Source of the DNA: Chloroflexota bacterium
GTDB taxonomy: Bacteria > Chloroflexota > Dormibacteria > CF-121
Assembly: GCA_005889285.1 (NCBI GenBank)
Contig: VBFF01000006.1
Span: 1-13,027 of the forward strand
Direction: 5' to 3'
Length of the DNA: 13,027 nt
Shown: piece by piece, positions 7,232 through 13,027 of the stretch
Position numbering within the stretch: the first letter of the stretch is position 1
Layout of the letters: the number at the start of each line of letters is the position of its first letter
Translations under genes and position numbers: made by a program
The notes under the pieces: model-generated
What the model was told of the DNA's origin: nothing
Seen by the model: only the letters and a program-made list of their open reading frames with translations
Databases searched by the model: none

Positions 7232-8028
7232 GCAGCAGCACCAACAGCAACAGCGTCGAAATCACCGGAAAGACCGTCGACGAGGCCGTGGAGCAGGCCC
7301 TCGAAGACCTCGACGAAGCGCGCGAGAATGTCGACATCGAGGTGCTGGAGGAATCCTCGGGGGAGGTTCGGGTTCGGGTTACGCAGCGGGAAACGTACGC
7401 CGTCAAGGCCCGCCAGGTGGTGGCCGAGCTTCTCTACAAGATGGGGATCACGGCGCAGGTATTCATCAAGAAAGCTGACGACCCGGTGATGATCGACGTT
7501 GCCGGCGATAACCTCGGGTTGCTGATCGGCTGGCGGGGCGAGACGCTTCGCGCATTCCAGACAGTTGTCAATCTGATCCTCAACGAGGGCCGCGTCGACC
7601 GGCGCCGGCTGGTCGTCGACGTCGAGCACTACCGCAATCGGCGCGAGGAGACCGTCAAGGAGATGGCTCTGCGCCTGGCCGATCGTGTGCGGCGCACCGG
7701 CGAGCGCGTGATGATGGATCCGATGCAGTCGTACGAGCGGCGCATCGTTCACATCACCCTCGAGAAAGAACCTGGCATCCGTACCGAGAGTCAGGGTGAG
7801 GAGCCAAACCGGCGGGTCGCGATCCTTCCTGACGGTGTCACCGCGGCCCGGCGCCCGACGGAGCGTCCGGTACCGGCCCCCTCGCCGCCACTGACCCGCC
7901 AGGGTTCGGGCTACGGTGACCGGCCTCGTTACGGCGACCGGCCGCGCTTTGGCGACCGGCCGCGCTTTGGCGAGCGCCGGCCCGGTTACCGCGAAGGCGA
8001 GGGCGGCGGCGGGGGCGAGACGCCCTGA
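7228..8028 (+). CDS. jag: RNA-binding protein Jag/KhpB (Jag_N, KH and R3H domains)
   Basis: SpoIIIJ-associated RNA-binding protein; relatives bind many RNAs and affect cell division and wall synthesis in Gram-positive bacteria. It is 266 residues. Jag_N spans about 10-55 (EITGKTVDEAVEQAL). The KH domain follows at about 75-140, with its GxxG loop as GWRG (101-104). R3H is at about 141-200, with R171-x3-H175 in YERRIVH and then TESQGEEPNRRVAI. A disordered tail from about 205 contains an arginine/glycine-rich hexapeptide repeat. The ATG at 7228 overlaps the yidC stop (ATGA), with AGGGGGA at 7214-7220 as ribosome binding site. The 3' end is overlapped by 43 bases by a gene on the other strand. 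Confidence 0.95.
   Translation: MSSSTNSNSVEITGKTVDEAVEQALEDLDEARENVDIEVLEESSGEVRVRVTQRETYAVKARQVVAELLYKMGITAQVFIKKADDPVMIDVAGDNLGLLIGWRGETLRAFQTVVNLILNEGRVDRRRLVVDVEHYRNRREETVKEMALRLADRVRRTGERVMMDPMQSYERRIVHITLEKEPGIRTESQGEEPNRRVAILPDGVTAARRPTERPVPAPSPPLTRQGSGYGDRPRYGDRPRFGDRPRFGERRPGYREGEGGGGGETP
7912..7980 (+). repeat. 18-bp tandem repeat in jag tail encoding (Y/F)GDRPR
   Basis: Three full 18-base copies and a partial fourth begin at 7912, 7930, 7948 and 7966. The third copy differs from the second only at its first codon (TTT for TAC). They encode YGDRPR, YGDRPR, FGDRPR and FGERR. Such a tail may add non-specific RNA affinity; copy number may vary between relatives. Confidence 0.85.
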
Positions 8029-8291
8029 GCGCCGCCGGCGTCGAGCTCGGCGCGGACCCGATACAGGGCCGCTGCGACCGCCTCGGCCGATAACCCGTCG
8101 TCAAGCGCGTCCTGAGCCCGCACGAGGCCCTGTTTGAGCCCCGGGGAGGCGGTTGCCGCGGCGAGGGCCTTCAGCTCGCGCGCCACCTCTACGGGCAACC
8201 CGGCACCCGCATCTGAATCCGCATAATTCCAGGCCTCGACGCGCGCGATGAGGCGATTCAGACGGTCGCCGAATTCCAAACGCTCTTTCAC
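7986..8291 (-). CDS. Hypothetical small helical protein, antisense to the jag tail
   Basis: I do not recognise this gene. It would encode 101 residues, start GTG at 8291. The central part (about 33-88) is rich in alanine, leucine, glutamate and arginine and looks helical (VARELKALAAATA, VRAQDALDDGL, AEAVAAALYRVRAEL). The last 12 residues are proline/serine-rich and are encoded opposite the glycine-rich end of jag, a 43-base overlap. There is no signal peptide, membrane segment or cysteine. Third codon positions look GC-rich like the neighbours. A GATAAT at 8305-8300 ends 8 bases before the start codon, fitting a leaderless or near-leaderless message; AGGGAA (8299-8294) is too close to be a good Shine-Dalgarno. 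It fills an otherwise empty stretch, which favours a real gene. Confidence 0.5.
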   Translation of the reverse strand: MKERLEFGDRLNRLIARVEAWNYADSDAGAGLPVEVARELKALAAATASPGLKQGLVRAQDALDDGLSAEAVAAALYRVRAELDAGGAQGVSPPPPPSPSR

Positions 8292-8299
8292 GCTTCCCT

Positions 8300-8305
8300 A
8301 TTATC
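8300..8305 (-). promoter_or_regulatory. Candidate -10 (GATAAT) for the hypothetical minus-strand gene
   Basis: Ends eight bases before the GTG at 8291, so a start site at the usual distance would give a leader of about 0-2 bases. No -35 is recognised. Confidence 0.25.
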
Positions 8306-8375
8306 AGACACTACACCGCCCATCATGTGTGTGGAACGGGTGTCGAAATGTGAGGATGTCGCGGCACCCCTACGA

Positions 8376-8381
8376 TATACT
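8376..8381 (+). promoter_or_regulatory. Candidate -10 (TATACT) for the M16 peptidase, leaderless arrangement
   Basis: TATACT is followed by six bases and then the GTG at 8388, so the expected +1 coincides with the start codon. No Shine-Dalgarno exists before that GTG. No clear -35 is seen. Confidence 0.5.
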
Positions 8382-8387
8382 CAGACC

Positions 8388-9668
8388 GTGCCCCAGGCCC
8401 GTCCTCCTTATCGGCTGTCCACCTTGCCGACCGGGGCCAGAGTCGTCTCGACCGAGCTGGCCGACCGGCCCTCGGTCACGATGGCGATCATGTTCAAGGT
8501 CGGCTCCCGCTATGAGTCTGACAAAGAGGCCGGGAGCAGCCACTTCCTCGAACACATGTTCTTCAAAGGCTCAGCCCGTTACGGCGGTGCCAAGGAGATC
8601 GCGGAGGCGATCGAGGGCGTGGGCGGCGTCCTCAACGCCGCGACGGACAAGGAGCTCACGATGTACTGGGCGCGTGTGCCCAAGACCAAAGCGAAGCTAG
8701 CCATCGATGTCCTCGGAGACATGCTCTTCCAGCCGTTGCTCGATTCCGCTGAGTTGGAGAAGGAGCGGCTCGTGGTCCTCGAGGAGCTGCGGATGTATCA
8801 GGACTCGCCGCAGGAGTACGTCCACAGCCTGTTCGAGCAGATCAGCTGGCCGGATCATCCGCTCGGCCGCGACGTGGGGGGGACCGAGTCATCCGTTCGG
8901 GCCCTGTCGCGCGACGACCTGCTTCGCTACCTCGAAGAGCACTACCTGCTGCGCAACCTGGTCGTGACCATAGCGGGCCCGGTGACCCACGACGAGGCGA
9001 TCGGCCTCGTCCAACCGTATCTCAAGGTGCGCGGCAACGGCGCCGTACCGCCATCGTTCTTGCCCTCGGTCGGCAATGGCCTGAAGCCAACCGTCCTGCT
9101 GAAATCGAAGAAGACGGAGCAGGCGCACGTCTGCGTCGGGGTGCACGCGCCCTCCTACATGGATCGCGATCGTCACGTGATCGACATCCTCAACTGCGTG
9201 CTGGGCGAGGGCATGAGCTCCCGCCTGTTCCTCGAAGTTCGCGAGAAGCTGGGGCTGGCGTACGACGTGCACTCCTACGTCAACAAGATGTTCGACACCG
9301 GGGTGCTCGGCATCTACGCGGGAACCGAGCCTCGCCAGGCCGCGCGCGCGGTGGGCGCTATCGTCGGCCAGCTGCGACGGCTCTGCAAGGAGCCAGTGCC
9401 GAGCGCTGAGCTGACGAAAGCCAAGGAGTTCTACAAGGGCCGGTTGCTGCTGCAGATGGAGAGCACCAACTCCGTAGCGACCTGGTACGGCGGACAGGAA
9501 GCCCTCACCGGCCGAATCGAGGGGGTCGATGAGAACATGGCGGAGATCGATGCGGTCACCGCAGACGACCTGATGCGGATCGCCAACGAGCTCTTCAGCC
9601 AGGCGCTGCAGCTCGCGGTGATCGGCCCCTTCCGCAGCGACGCGCCCTTCCTCAAGCAGATCGCCTGA
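8388..9668 (+). CDS. M16-family zinc metallopeptidase (processing-peptidase-like)
   Basis: Zinc peptidase of the pitrilysin/mitochondrial processing peptidase clan; bacterial single-unit members usually act as dimers in the cytoplasm or at the membrane. It is 426 residues, typical of the M16B form. The inverted zinc motif HFLEH is at 52-56, followed by MFFKGSARYG; the third metal ligand is probably E133 in VLEELRMYQDSPQ. The second half has the C-terminal-domain pattern GMSSRLFLEVREKLGLAYDV (near 272). The start GTG at 8388 is chosen because family similarity begins at YRLSTLPTGARVV seven residues later and because of the -10 immediately upstream; an ATG at 8325 would add 21 unlike residues. 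No signal peptide is seen. lepB follows after 44 bases. Confidence 0.93.
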   Translation: MPQARPPYRLSTLPTGARVVSTELADRPSVTMAIMFKVGSRYESDKEAGSSHFLEHMFFKGSARYGGAKEIAEAIEGVGGVLNAATDKELTMYWARVPKTKAKLAIDVLGDMLFQPLLDSAELEKERLVVLEELRMYQDSPQEYVHSLFEQISWPDHPLGRDVGGTESSVRALSRDDLLRYLEEHYLLRNLVVTIAGPVTHDEAIGLVQPYLKVRGNGAVPPSFLPSVGNGLKPTVLLKSKKTEQAHVCVGVHAPSYMDRDRHVIDILNCVLGEGMSSRLFLEVREKLGLAYDVHSYVNKMFDTGVLGIYAGTEPRQAARAVGAIVGQLRRLCKEPVPSAELTKAKEFYKGRLLLQMESTNSVATWYGGQEALTGRIEGVDENMAEIDAVTADDLMRIANELFSQALQLAVIGPFRSDAPFLKQIA

Positions 9669-9672
9669 GCGA

Positions 9673-9678
9673 TAGAAT
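9673..9678 (+). promoter_or_regulatory. Weak candidate -10 (TAGAAT) before lepB
   Basis: Lies in the 44-base gap between the M16 gene and lepB and would give a leader of about 28 bases. No -35 is recognisable; lepB may equally be read through from the M16 gene. Confidence 0.2.
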
Positions 9679-9712
9679 GAATCGCCCTCGGATGAAGTTG
9701 AACAGCTAAAGG

Positions 9713-10312
9713 ATGGCGCAGCCGCACATGGCGCAACCGCCGGCGCCCCAGCAACCAGCGCGCCAGAAGTCTTTTCTCAGGGACACGCTCGAGATTGTGT
9801 TCCTTGCGCTCGTTCTGTACGTGGTGATCCAGTACGCCGTGCAGACCGTCCATGTGTTGGGCTCGAGTATGTACGCGACGCTGCACGACAACGACCTGCT
9901 GGTGGCATCGAAGATTTCTTACAAACTCCACCAACCGCAGCGAGGCGACATCATCGTGTTCAAGCCGCCCGACGAAGCCAGTCGCGACTTCATCAAGCGC
10001 ATCATCGCCCTGCCGGGTGAGCGGGTGCACATCACCAACAGCGTCGTCTACATCAACGGACAGGTACTGAACGAACCCTACCTTCCGGAGCGATGGACCT
10101 ACAACAACAACTGGCCTGCTTCGGGGCAGGACCAGCTGATCCCGCCGAATCAGTACTTCGTGCTGGGGGACAACCGCAACCATTCGAGCGACTCGCGCAG
10201 CTTCGGACCCGTCGACTTGGACGCGATCCTTGGCAAGGCCGAAATCCGCATCTGGCCGCTCGGCCAGGTCGGGTTCCTCGGTGCCAAGCCGACTCTCGCC
10301 GCGGGCCGATAA
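9713..10312 (+). CDS. lepB: Signal peptidase I
   Basis: Serine/lysine-dyad protease that removes signal peptides from exported proteins on the outer face of the cytoplasmic membrane. It is 199 residues. A proline/glutamine-rich cytoplasmic N-terminus (1-20) is followed by one membrane segment (about 25-44, TLEIVFLALVLYVVIQYAVQ). The nucleophile region GSSMYATL has S52 before the Met, and FIKRIIALPGE supplies the general base K95. GDNRNHSSDSR is the conserved box E. The usual proline in SMxPTL is alanine here. The ATG at 9713 directly abuts AAAGG (9708-9712), an unusually tight spacing; a second ATG at 9728 lies in a near-duplicate of the first five codons and could be the true start. ndk begins two bases after the stop. 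Confidence 0.96.
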   Translation: MAQPHMAQPPAPQQPARQKSFLRDTLEIVFLALVLYVVIQYAVQTVHVLGSSMYATLHDNDLLVASKISYKLHQPQRGDIIVFKPPDEASRDFIKRIIALPGERVHITNSVVYINGQVLNEPYLPERWTYNNNWPASGQDQLIPPNQYFVLGDNRNHSSDSRSFGPVDLDAILGKAEIRIWPLGQVGFLGAKPTLAAGR

Positions 10313-10314
10313 CG

Positions 10315-10764
10315 ATGCAGCGCACGCTAGTTTTGGTCAAGCCCGACGGCGTTCAGCGAGGGCTGGCCGGGGCCATCGTCGCGCGGCTAGAGCGTCGCGG
10401 TCTGAAGCTGGTCGGCCTCAAGATGATGCGGATCACCAAAGACGTGGCGGCCCGACACTACGCGGAGCACCAGAGCAAGCCCTTCTACGACGGCTTGATC
10501 GCGTTCATCACCTCGGGCCCGGTGGTGGCGATGATCTGGGAAGGGCGCGAGGCGGTCAGCGTCGTGCGCGGGCTGATGGGCGCAACGGATCCCCTGAAAG
10601 CCGCGCCGGGGACGATTCGCGGCGACCTCGCACTCGACCTCGGCATGAACCTGATCCACGGATCGGACTCGCCCGGTCGCGCTGAAACGGAAATCGCCCT
10701 CTTCTTCCAACCGAGCGAGCTGCACGAGTACGACCGCACCGCGGATCGCTGGATCCGCGAGTAG
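10315..10764 (+). CDS. ndk: Nucleoside diphosphate kinase
   Basis: Cytoplasmic enzyme that transfers the gamma phosphate of ATP to nucleoside diphosphates through a phospho-histidine, balancing NTP and dNTP pools. It is 149 residues, slightly longer than the usual 135-145. It opens QRTLVLVKPDGVQRGL, has the segment FYDGLIAFITSGPVVAMIWEG and GLMGATDPLKAAPGTIRGD, and carries the active histidine H115 in NLIHGSDS. The ATG at 10315 is two bases after the lepB stop with no clear ribosome binding site, so translational coupling is likely; longer in-frame extensions into lepB are shadow sequence. It converges with parB, leaving an 18-base gap. Confidence 0.98.
   Translation: MQRTLVLVKPDGVQRGLAGAIVARLERRGLKLVGLKMMRITKDVAARHYAEHQSKPFYDGLIAFITSGPVVAMIWEGREAVSVVRGLMGATDPLKAAPGTIRGDLALDLGMNLIHGSDSPGRAETEIALFFQPSELHEYDRTADRWIRE
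10740..10759. repeat. Perfect 8-bp hairpin at the ndk 3' end
   Basis: CGCGGATC and GATCCGCG pair around a GCTG loop, in the last codons of ndk. No T-run follows on either strand, so it is not a standard intrinsic terminator. It could still stall transcription or protect RNA ends between the convergent genes. Confidence 0.5.
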
Positions 10765-10766
10765 GG

Positions 10767-10780
10767 GTTCCACGTGCAAC
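10767..10780. promoter_or_regulatory. Candidate parS (ParB-binding) site
   Basis: GTTCCACGTGCAAC keeps the CACGTG core and matches GTTTCACGTGAAAC, the central 14 bases of the widely conserved parS palindrome, at 12 of 14 positions. It fills the 18-base gap between the stops of ndk and parB, next to the gene for its presumed binder. Binding is inferred. Confidence 0.5.
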
Positions 10781-10782
10781 CG

Positions 10783-11667
10783 CTATCGGATTAGACGGCG
10801 CCGAAGCGCCTCGAGCTCCTCGTTGCTGTAGAACTCGATGGTCAACCGTCCGCCCTGCTTGAGTTTGGTGAGAACGACCTTCGTCCCCAGTGCCCGACGG
10901 AACTCCTCCTCGACCGCGCGGGTCTCCGGATCCGTCGCGGCCAACCGCCGGCGCGGCTGCCGGGTCCCCGCCTCGGTCGCGCGGGCGCGGGCCCACTCCT
11001 CGGTCTGACGCACGCTCCACCGTTCTTTGATCACGCGTTCGAGCCCGTCCAGTTGCTGGGCCGCGGTCGCCAGGCCGAGGAGGGCACTCCCGTGGCCGGC
11101 CGTGATCGCGCCGCTTTCGATCGCCTTGATGGCAGGCTCTGGCAAACCGAGGAGACGGACGCTCTGGGCGATCGTCACCCGATTCTTTCCGATCCGCTCG
11201 GCAAGGGCTTCCTGGGTCAGACCGAAATCGCGCAACAGGCGCTGAATGGCGCGCGCCTCTTCGATAGCGTTGAGGTCGGTGCGCTGCAGGTTCTCGACCA
11301 GCGCCAGCTCCAAGCGCTCCTCGAGGCGTCCGCCACTGCCGGGGTGCACGATGACCGGCACCTCCTCGAGGCCGGCGATCTCCGCGGCCCGGAGCCGCCG
11401 TTCGCCCGCGATCAGCTCGTAGCCGGCAAGTCCCTCGCGAACCAGCAGCGGCTGCAGGATGCCGTGGATTCGGATCGAGTCGGCGAGTTCCTGCAAGGAC
11501 ACCGGATCGAAAGAGCGGCGCGGCTGTTCAGGGTTGGGCTTGATCTCGGCGATAGCGATTTGCAGAGCGAAGCGGCGTCGCGCACGGTTGTCGCTCAGCT
11601 CCTCGACGTACTCCCCCGAAGGAATCAAGGCCTCGAGGCCCCGACCCAAACCACGTCGTTTGTTCAT
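10783..11667 (-). CDS. parB: Chromosome-partitioning protein ParB (Spo0J family)
   Basis: CTP-dependent DNA clamp that loads at parS, spreads, and directs origin segregation with ParA. It is 294 residues. The N-terminal RRGLGRGLEALIP (4-16) is the usual ParA-stimulating arginine-containing peptide. The CTP-binding region has AGERRLRAAE (87-96), with Leu in place of the common Trp, and ENLQRTDLNAIEEA (125-138). The helix-turn-helix is at about 151-173 (TQEALAERIGKNRVTIAQSVRLL). The dimerisation end reads GGRLTIEFYSNEELEALRRRL. The ATG at 11667 overlaps the parA stop and has AAGGAG at 11684-11679. The helix usually written KSRxxVxNxLRLL is KNRVTIAQSVRLL here, and GHARALL is GHGSALL, so DNA contacts may be altered. 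Confidence 0.96.
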   Translation of the reverse strand: MNKRRGLGRGLEALIPSGEYVEELSDNRARRRFALQIAIAEIKPNPEQPRRSFDPVSLQELADSIRIHGILQPLLVREGLAGYELIAGERRLRAAEIAGLEEVPVIVHPGSGGRLEERLELALVENLQRTDLNAIEEARAIQRLLRDFGLTQEALAERIGKNRVTIAQSVRLLGLPEPAIKAIESGAITAGHGSALLGLATAAQQLDGLERVIKERWSVRQTEEWARARATEAGTRQPRRRLAATDPETRAVEEEFRRALGTKVVLTKLKQGGRLTIEFYSNEELEALRRRLIR

Positions 11668-12422
11668 CTGGCGATCAACTCCTTGGTGAGTTCCTGGTAG
11701 GCGACGGCGCCGCGTGAGGTCGGGTCATATTGCGTGATCGGCATCCCATGACTGGGCGCCTCGCTGAGGCGCACGTTGCGCGGGATGACGGTATGGAACG
11801 TCTTCTCCGGATAGCGTGCGCGGACCTGCTCCGCAACCTGGAGCGCCAGCGTCAAGCGAGGATCGAAAAGCGTCAGGACGATGCCGCCGATCTTCAGCCG
11901 CGGGTTGAGCTCGCGTTGAATGAGCTGCGTGGTGTGGGTCAGCGCGCCCAGGCCTTCGAGCGCGTAATACTCGCACTGGATCGGGATCAGCATGTACTCG
12001 GCGGCCACCAGCGAGTTGATAGTGAGCAAGCCCAGCGAAGGCGGGCAGTCGATGATGATGTAGTCGTAGGCGACGCGGAGCGCGTCGAGGGCGTAGAGCA
12101 GGCGGCGTTCGCGCCGGGGTAGGTTGATCAGCTCGATCTCCGCGCCCGCCAGGGAGATATGTGATGGGAGGATGTCGAGGCCCGGCACCGCGGTCGGACG
12201 GATCACCTCGTTGATGTCATCGGCATCCACGATGACGTTGTAGATACTACTGCTGAGCTCGCTGCGGATGATGCCGAGCCCGCTGGTGGTATTGCCTTGC
12301 GGGTCCATGTCGACGATCAACCCGCTGAGGCCGAGCTGCGGAAGGTTGGCGGCCACGTTGATGGCGGTCGTGGTCTTGCCGACTCCGCCCTTTTGGTTGA
12401 CGACTGCGTAGACTCTTGGCAA
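11664..12422 (-). CDS. parA: Chromosome-partitioning ATPase ParA (Soj family)
   Basis: Deviant-Walker ATPase that binds nucleoid DNA and pulls ParB-parS complexes apart; relatives also modulate DnaA. It is 252 residues. The P-loop KGGVGKTT is at 11-18, with the signature lysine K11. VDMDPQGN at 37-44 and YIIIDCPPSLG at 121-131 complete the ATPase site. It has no N-terminal DNA-binding extension, as in chromosomal Soj proteins. The start is TTG at 12422 (MPRVYAVVNQKGG), fixed by the family's start close to the P-loop and the lack of another start upstream in frame; no clear Shine-Dalgarno is seen. Its TGA overlaps the parB ATG, so the two are co-translated. Confidence 0.96.
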   Translation of the reverse strand: MPRVYAVVNQKGGVGKTTTAINVAANLPQLGLSGLIVDMDPQGNTTSGLGIIRSELSSSIYNVIVDADDINEVIRPTAVPGLDILPSHISLAGAEIELINLPRRERRLLYALDALRVAYDYIIIDCPPSLGLLTINSLVAAEYMLIPIQCEYYALEGLGALTHTTQLIQRELNPRLKIGGIVLTLFDPRLTLALQVAEQVRARYPEKTFHTVIPRNVRLSEAPSHGMPITQYDPTSRGAVAYQELTKELIAR

Positions 12423-12456
12423 TTTGCTGGCTGCAACGGGGGACGGCGCTGCCCGG

Positions 12457-12462
12457 ATTATA
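12457..12462 (-). promoter_or_regulatory. Candidate parAB promoter -10 (TATAAT)
   Basis: Perfect TATAAT on the minus strand, 34 bases before the TTG start of parA, giving a leader of about 28 bases. No recognisable -35. The adjacent DnaA box lies about 45 bases further upstream. Confidence 0.5.
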
Positions 12463-12487
12463 CGGTCGCCAGGATCAAACGCACGTT

Positions 12488-12510
12488 TGCACAGGTGGAA
12501 TGCCTGTGCA
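12488..12510. repeat. Perfect 8-bp inverted repeat between CPBP gene and parA
   Basis: TGCACAGG at 12488-12495 and CCTGTGCA at 12503-12510 flank a seven-base loop. It lies three bases after the CPBP stop and upstream of the candidate parA promoter. There is no T-run, so as a terminator it would be atypical. The right arm is part of a perfect DnaA box. Confidence 0.7.
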
Positions 12511-12513
12511 TAA
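12505..12513 (-). promoter_or_regulatory. DnaA box, perfect (TTATGCACA) upstream of parA
   Basis: Exact match to TTATNCACA on the minus strand, identical to the box at 5508. It faces a degenerate partner, GTTTGCACA, at 12485-12493. Confidence 0.6.
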
Positions 12514-13027
12514 CTATTTCGCCAGGAAGCCCAAGAGGCCGACCGCGATGTTGTAGCCGGCGTGCGTCACCATGCAGGGCAGCGTGCTGCCGGAGCGAAC
12601 GCGCAATAAGCCGAGGCCGATGCCCAGCACGAAAACCTCGAGGGTGGCGAAGGTGACGGCGTACTGGGTGTGGAGTGCGGCGAAGAGCACGGCCGTAACC
12701 AACACGCCGAGGCGAGGTACCAGGGCGCCACGAAACAGGGTCTCTTCCACGACGGCCGGCATCAAGCCGAGCAAGATGACGCCCAGTGGGTTGTTGAAGT
12801 GGCTGAACAGCACATTCGTGGCGTTGGTGACCTGTTGCTGGCTCGACGGGCTCAGCGTGTCCGCCACCCGCTCGATGCCGTAGGCGATCGCCAGGAAGGC
12901 AAAGATGCCTACCACCGCCACCAGCCACCATCGCCTCTGTCGAGGCGGGAGCAGGCCGAGCCGTTCGGTGGCTTCGCGCGGCGACCGTCGCACAAAGATC
13001 CCGACTCCGACAAAGGAGAGGAGTAAC
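12514..13027 (-). CDS. CPBP-family intramembrane metalloprotease (CAAX/ABI type), N-terminus cut by window edge
   Basis: Membrane protein of the CPBP family, relatives of CAAX prenyl endopeptidase Rce1; the substrate is unknown. Motif 1 EETLFRG is at codons 12745-12725, FAALH follows about 15 residues later, and the third motif THAGYN comes near the C-terminus, giving the conserved Glu-Glu-Arg, His and His/Asn residues. At least four hydrophobic segments are visible. A GTG at 12993 could be read as a start, but the frame stays open to the window edge and encodes a further hydrophobic stretch (LLSFVGVGIFV) just before RRSPREATERLGL. In this family the ERLGL motif normally follows a membrane helix, so I judge the true start to lie beyond 13027. 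The stop is TAG at 12516-12514. Confidence 0.88.
   Translation of the reverse strand, partial: LLLSFVGVGIFVRRSPREATERLGLLPPRQRRWWLVAVVGIFAFLAIAYGIERVADTLSPSSQQQVTNATNVLFSHFNNPLGVILLGLMPAVVEETLFRGALVPRLGVLVTAVLFAALHTQYAVTFATLEVFVLGIGLGLLRVRSGSTLPCMVTHAGYNIAVGLLGFLAK

Noticed and set aside
9174..9179. CACGTG within the M16 gene as a second parS
   Set aside because: The flanking bases match the parS arms poorly and the site lies in conserved coding sequence.
9431..10183. 250-codon minus-strand frame opposite the M16 and lepB genes
   Set aside because: Shadow of two well-supported genes; composition is arginine/valine/histidine-rich with no motifs.
10740..10759. Intrinsic bidirectional terminator for ndk and parB
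   Set aside because: The stem is perfect but no T-run follows on either strand, so it is listed only as an inverted repeat.
11053..11700. 215-codon plus-strand frame opposite parB
   Set aside because: parB carries all its motifs in the opposite frame, and this one has none.
12468..12480. Thirteen bases identical to the conserved start region of 16S rRNA (GTTTGATCCTGGC on the minus strand)
   Set aside because: The match ends at once and no further rRNA sequence follows; it lies in the parA promoter region and is coincidental.

Overview
The window is the replication-origin neighbourhood of a high-GC bacterial chromosome. The gene content (dnaA, dnaN, recF, rpmH, rnpA, yidD, yidC, jag, parA, parB), frequent GTG/TTG starts, ATGA-coupled genes and a YidC without the long periplasmic domain point to a Terrabacteria-type organism. 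My best guess is Chloroflexota or a Dormibacterota-like soil lineage, but that is inference from protein style, not a search.

Leftward block, minus strand, from an apparent oriC at about 5391-5711: dnaA, dnaN, recF, a DciA-like (DUF721) gene and a UvrD/PcrA-family helicase that runs off the left edge. These genes cover initiation, the sliding clamp, gap repair, helicase loading and strand unwinding. dnaA is broken as given: about 25 nt of the conserved region just after Walker B are missing, which splits it into two frames.

Rightward block, plus strand: rpmH, rnpA, yidD, yidC and jag, with ATGA overlaps joining rnpA-yidD-yidC-jag. This is the usual ribosomal protein L34 / RNase P / membrane insertase / RNA-binding protein group. 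A small unrecognised minus-strand gene overlaps the jag tail. Then come an M16 zinc peptidase that looks leaderless, signal peptidase I (lepB) and nucleoside diphosphate kinase (ndk).

Far right, minus strand: parA and parB (ATGA-coupled), convergent with ndk. A parS-like palindrome lies in the 18-bp gap between ndk and parB. A CPBP-family membrane protease runs off the right edge. A perfect DnaA box inside an inverted repeat lies between that gene and parA.

Most of the window is ordinary housekeeping. I see no mobile element, CRISPR array, rRNA or tRNA gene, and no candidate for a wholly new system. The points worth checking are the dnaA lesion, the origin and parS-like sites, the ParB recognition-helix variation, the leaderless divergent pair, and the unrecognised gene beside jag.
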